A DNA stretch of 7,406 nt from JAXGTD01 sp040775095 (GTDB lineage Bacteria; Pseudomonadota; Gammaproteobacteria; Chromatiales; Chromatiaceae). Shown piece by piece: positions 6,193-7,406 of the stretch (positions are counted from its first letter, which is position 1; the number at the start of each line of letters is the position of its first letter). The DNA lies in NCBI GenBank assembly GCA_040775095.1, contig JAXGTD010000170.1:1-7406 (forward strand), in the 5' to 3' direction. The position numbers were made by a program, and so were the translations under genes. Below the pieces are notes generated by a model. That model saw nothing but the letters and a program-made list of their open reading frames with translations, searched no databases and had not been told where the DNA came from.

Positions 6193-7044
6193 ATGGAATA
6201 CGTCTCATACTCTGATGAGAGCGCTACCGGCGAGCGATTCACCAGCATAGCATCCTTCTCCCTAAGTCAAAACGCCTTGCCCGTCGTCAATCAAGGTATC
6301 AGGCAACTCCTTGCTAGTTCTTCTGTAAGAGAATTCAAGTGGAGGAAGCTCAAGGATGTCAGGTACCGTCATTGTGCGCTCAAGCTACTTGACGCTGTAT
6401 GGGAGTACCTGGCCAGTGCCGAGGCGAGAGTGGATGTCCTCGTGTGGGACAACCAAGACGCGCGGCATGCAATCGCGGGACGAGACGATAGGGCCAACTT
6501 CGGAAGGATGTTCTTCCATCTCCACGCAGCGTCCATGAAGCGTCGTCCAAGAAATTCGCATTGAAGACTATTCCCGGATGAAAAGGTTGAAATCGATTGG
6601 GAAACGGTCCGAGAATGCCTCGCGGCTATCGGACAAAGAAGGCAGTTCGTCGAGACGCCGCTCCTAGGAGACTTCTTCGCTGACCCCTTCTATTCAGTTA
6701 TCGAATGCAAGCAGGTGCAGTCACATGAAGATCCTTGTACTCAAGTGGCGGATTTGTTCGCGGGGTTAACGGTCTTCTCGCGAACGCATTACGACAAATA
6801 CGAACACTGGGGCGAATCCTCGGTTCCGCATCTTGGGTTGTGGGAAGAGACTTCAGTCGAAATCTCGAATCGGGAGAAGAATCGTTTTCATGTTCTCAAG
6901 GCATTTGACTCGGGGTGTAAGAAACGGCGACTGGGAGTGAGTCTCCGCACTCGCCGGTGCCTGCATACTCTGCGTCCATGGAATCCGTTAAATTTCTGAC
7001 ACTATGAGCCTCAACACGAATTGGACCGGGCGCCAATAAGATGA
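6193..7044 (+). pseudogene. DUF3800 family protein gene interrupted by two in-frame TGA codons
   Basis: From ATG 6193 a single frame gives a DUF3800-type protein: N-terminal MEYVSYSDES (D8, E9), REFKWRKLK (47-54), VDVLVWDNQDA (80-90), FFHLHAASMKRRP, FPDE..IDW, SHEDPCTQVADLFAG (D187), RRLGVSL, and C-terminal HYEPQHELDRAP ending at TGA 7042-7044, 283 codons in all. The frame is broken by TGA at codon 124 (6562-6564) and codon 269 (6997-6999). No frameshift is needed. Both sit where I recall relatives having Trp (just before LFPDE, and in NFW-YEPQ). Tryptophan is otherwise TGG seven times. DUF3800 function is not established; the conserved acidic residues suggest a nuclease-like fold. GC is about 50%, well below its neighbours, which suggests transfer. 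No clear ribosome site is present. The GTG at 6094 would read through the attC-like site and is not favoured. Confidence 0.75.
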
Positions 7045-7060
7045 GGCCAACAATCGGCTG

Positions 7061-7091
7061 GTGCGCACATACGGGCTACAGCCCGACGCAC
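7061..7091 (+). repeat. Nested imperfect hairpin in intergenic region
   Basis: GTGCG (7061-7065) pairs with CGCAC (7087-7091), and inside it CGGGC (7072-7076) pairs with GCCCG (7081-7085) around a TACA loop, leaving a 6/1-nt internal asymmetry. There is no T tract, so it is not a standard intrinsic terminator. It lies 16 bp after the last DUF3800 stop. Confidence 0.5.
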
Positions 7092-7097
7092 AACAGA

Positions 7098-7109
7098 TCC
7101 CGAACGGGA
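7098..7109 (+). repeat. Short perfect inverted repeat
   Basis: TCCCG-AA-CGGGA, five base pairs around two bases, immediately after the larger hairpin and followed by a G-rich run. No T tract follows. It could be a weak structural element or chance in GC-rich DNA. Confidence 0.3.
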
Positions 7110-7151
7110 AAGGGGGCCGTCTCCGCGCCCGTCCCCGCGCCGCGAAAAGCC

Positions 7152-7181
7152 GTGACACCGCCCGCGCGCGTGCATTAGACT
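7152..7181 (+). promoter_or_regulatory. Possible promoter for the downstream DeoB-like gene
   Basis: GTGACA (7152-7157, five of six to -35) is separated by 18 nt from TAGACT (7176-7181, four of six to -10). A start near 7188 would give a leader of about 20 nt before the ATG at 7209. The match is moderate and sits in the only AT-containing patch of a very GC-rich intergenic stretch. Confidence 0.4.
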
Positions 7182-7208
7182 ATTCCCGTTGGTCCACGGA
7201 GAGGGACG

Positions 7209-7406
7209 ATGACGACGAAGAACGGACCGATTGCGCTGCTGCTCGTGCTCGACGCCGTCGGCGTGACGACGCTCGACTACCTGCTGGGCAAGAGCGCCCG
7301 GCGGGTCTCGCTGCCGAATCTCGCGGCGATGGGACTCGGGAACCTCCTCGACGGGAGGTTCCGGGGGGAGGTCCCTCCGAACCCCCGCGCGCAGTTCTCC
7401 CGCGCC
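7209..7406 (+). CDS. Phosphopentomutase-like (DeoB-type) metalloenzyme, N-terminus (cut by window end)
   Basis: ATG 7209 has GGAGAGGG at 7198-7205, a strong ribosome site, and opens a frame that runs off the window after 66 residues. The product begins MTTKNGPIALLLVLDAVGV, where LLLVLDAVGV resembles the first metal-binding Asp strand (D15) of the alkaline-phosphatase superfamily enzymes DeoB and cofactor-independent phosphoglycerate mutase. It continues with LPNLAAMGLGNLL, matching the DeoB LPNL..LGL segment. Canonical DeoB, as I recall it, has a longer insert between these motifs, so this is better called DeoB-like than phosphopentomutase proper. Phosphopentomutases interconvert ribose-1- and ribose-5-phosphate in nucleoside salvage. 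Base composition is typical of the host, unlike the DUF3800 region before it, so it probably has its own promoter. Confidence 0.6.
   Translation, partial: MTTKNGPIALLLVLDAVGVTTLDYLLGKSARRVSLPNLAAMGLGNLLDGRFRGEVPPNPRAQFSRA

Noticed and set aside
6715..6999. Separate 94-codon gene starting at GTG 6715
   Set aside because: It is in the same frame as the upstream part and continues the same DUF3800 domain; the family match already resumes directly after the TGA at 6564.
7045..7094. Second attC site closing a cassette after the DUF3800 gene (GGCCAAC followed by a palindrome)
   Set aside because: The left core has a mismatch and no GTTRRRY-type right core is present, so only a hairpin is reported.

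Overview
The window is a high-GC bacterial chromosome segment. It holds the 3' part of a type I restriction-modification (R-M) locus, then a short lower-GC accessory stretch, then the start of an unrelated housekeeping-type gene. The organism cannot be named from this sequence. The strong G/C third-position bias (about 65-70% GC in the main genes) and the style of the R-M proteins suit a proteobacterium or similar high-GC environmental lineage.

Layout on the + strand. (1) 1-642: C-terminal part of HsdS, the type I specificity subunit; its 5' end, and presumably hsdM, lie outside the window. (2) 639-2147: a 502-residue protein joining an N-terminal DUF4062 domain, a GHKL-type ATPase module (HATPase_c_4, COG2865-like) and a C-terminal winged helix. 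A 12-bp minisatellite encodes the linker before the winged helix. (3) 2144-2254: a 36-codon mini-ORF that fills the gap exactly, with ATGA overlaps at both ends. (4) 2251-5373: HsdR, the restriction/translocation subunit, with complete nuclease and helicase motifs. (5) 5373-6089: a YgjP/DUF45 zinc metallopeptidase overlapping the hsdR stop by one base. Every junction from hsdS to the peptidase is an overlapping stop/start (ATGA, ATGA, ATGA, TGATG), so this looks like one translationally coupled operon: HsdS gives target recognition, HsdR cleavage and translocation, and the other proteins are accessory factors of unknown role.

6090-7044 differs in character (about 50% GC). It begins with an integron attC-like imperfect palindrome (6135-6184), with a possible promoter overlapping its left end. 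A DUF3800 gene follows 8 bp later. Its frame is intact for 283 codons apart from two in-frame TGA codons (6562 and 6997), and both fall where I recall DUF3800 relatives having tryptophan. It is either a young pseudogene with two TGG-to-TGA changes or a case of UGA readthrough/recoding.

7045-7208 is non-coding, with two small hairpins and a plausible promoter. From 7209 to the window end is the N-terminus of a phosphopentomutase-like (DeoB-type) metalloenzyme with ordinary high GC; it may mark where the host backbone resumes after a defence island.

No rRNA, tRNA, CRISPR array or transposase was seen. The only unusual genetic elements are the attC-like site, the mini-ORF and the interrupted DUF3800 gene.
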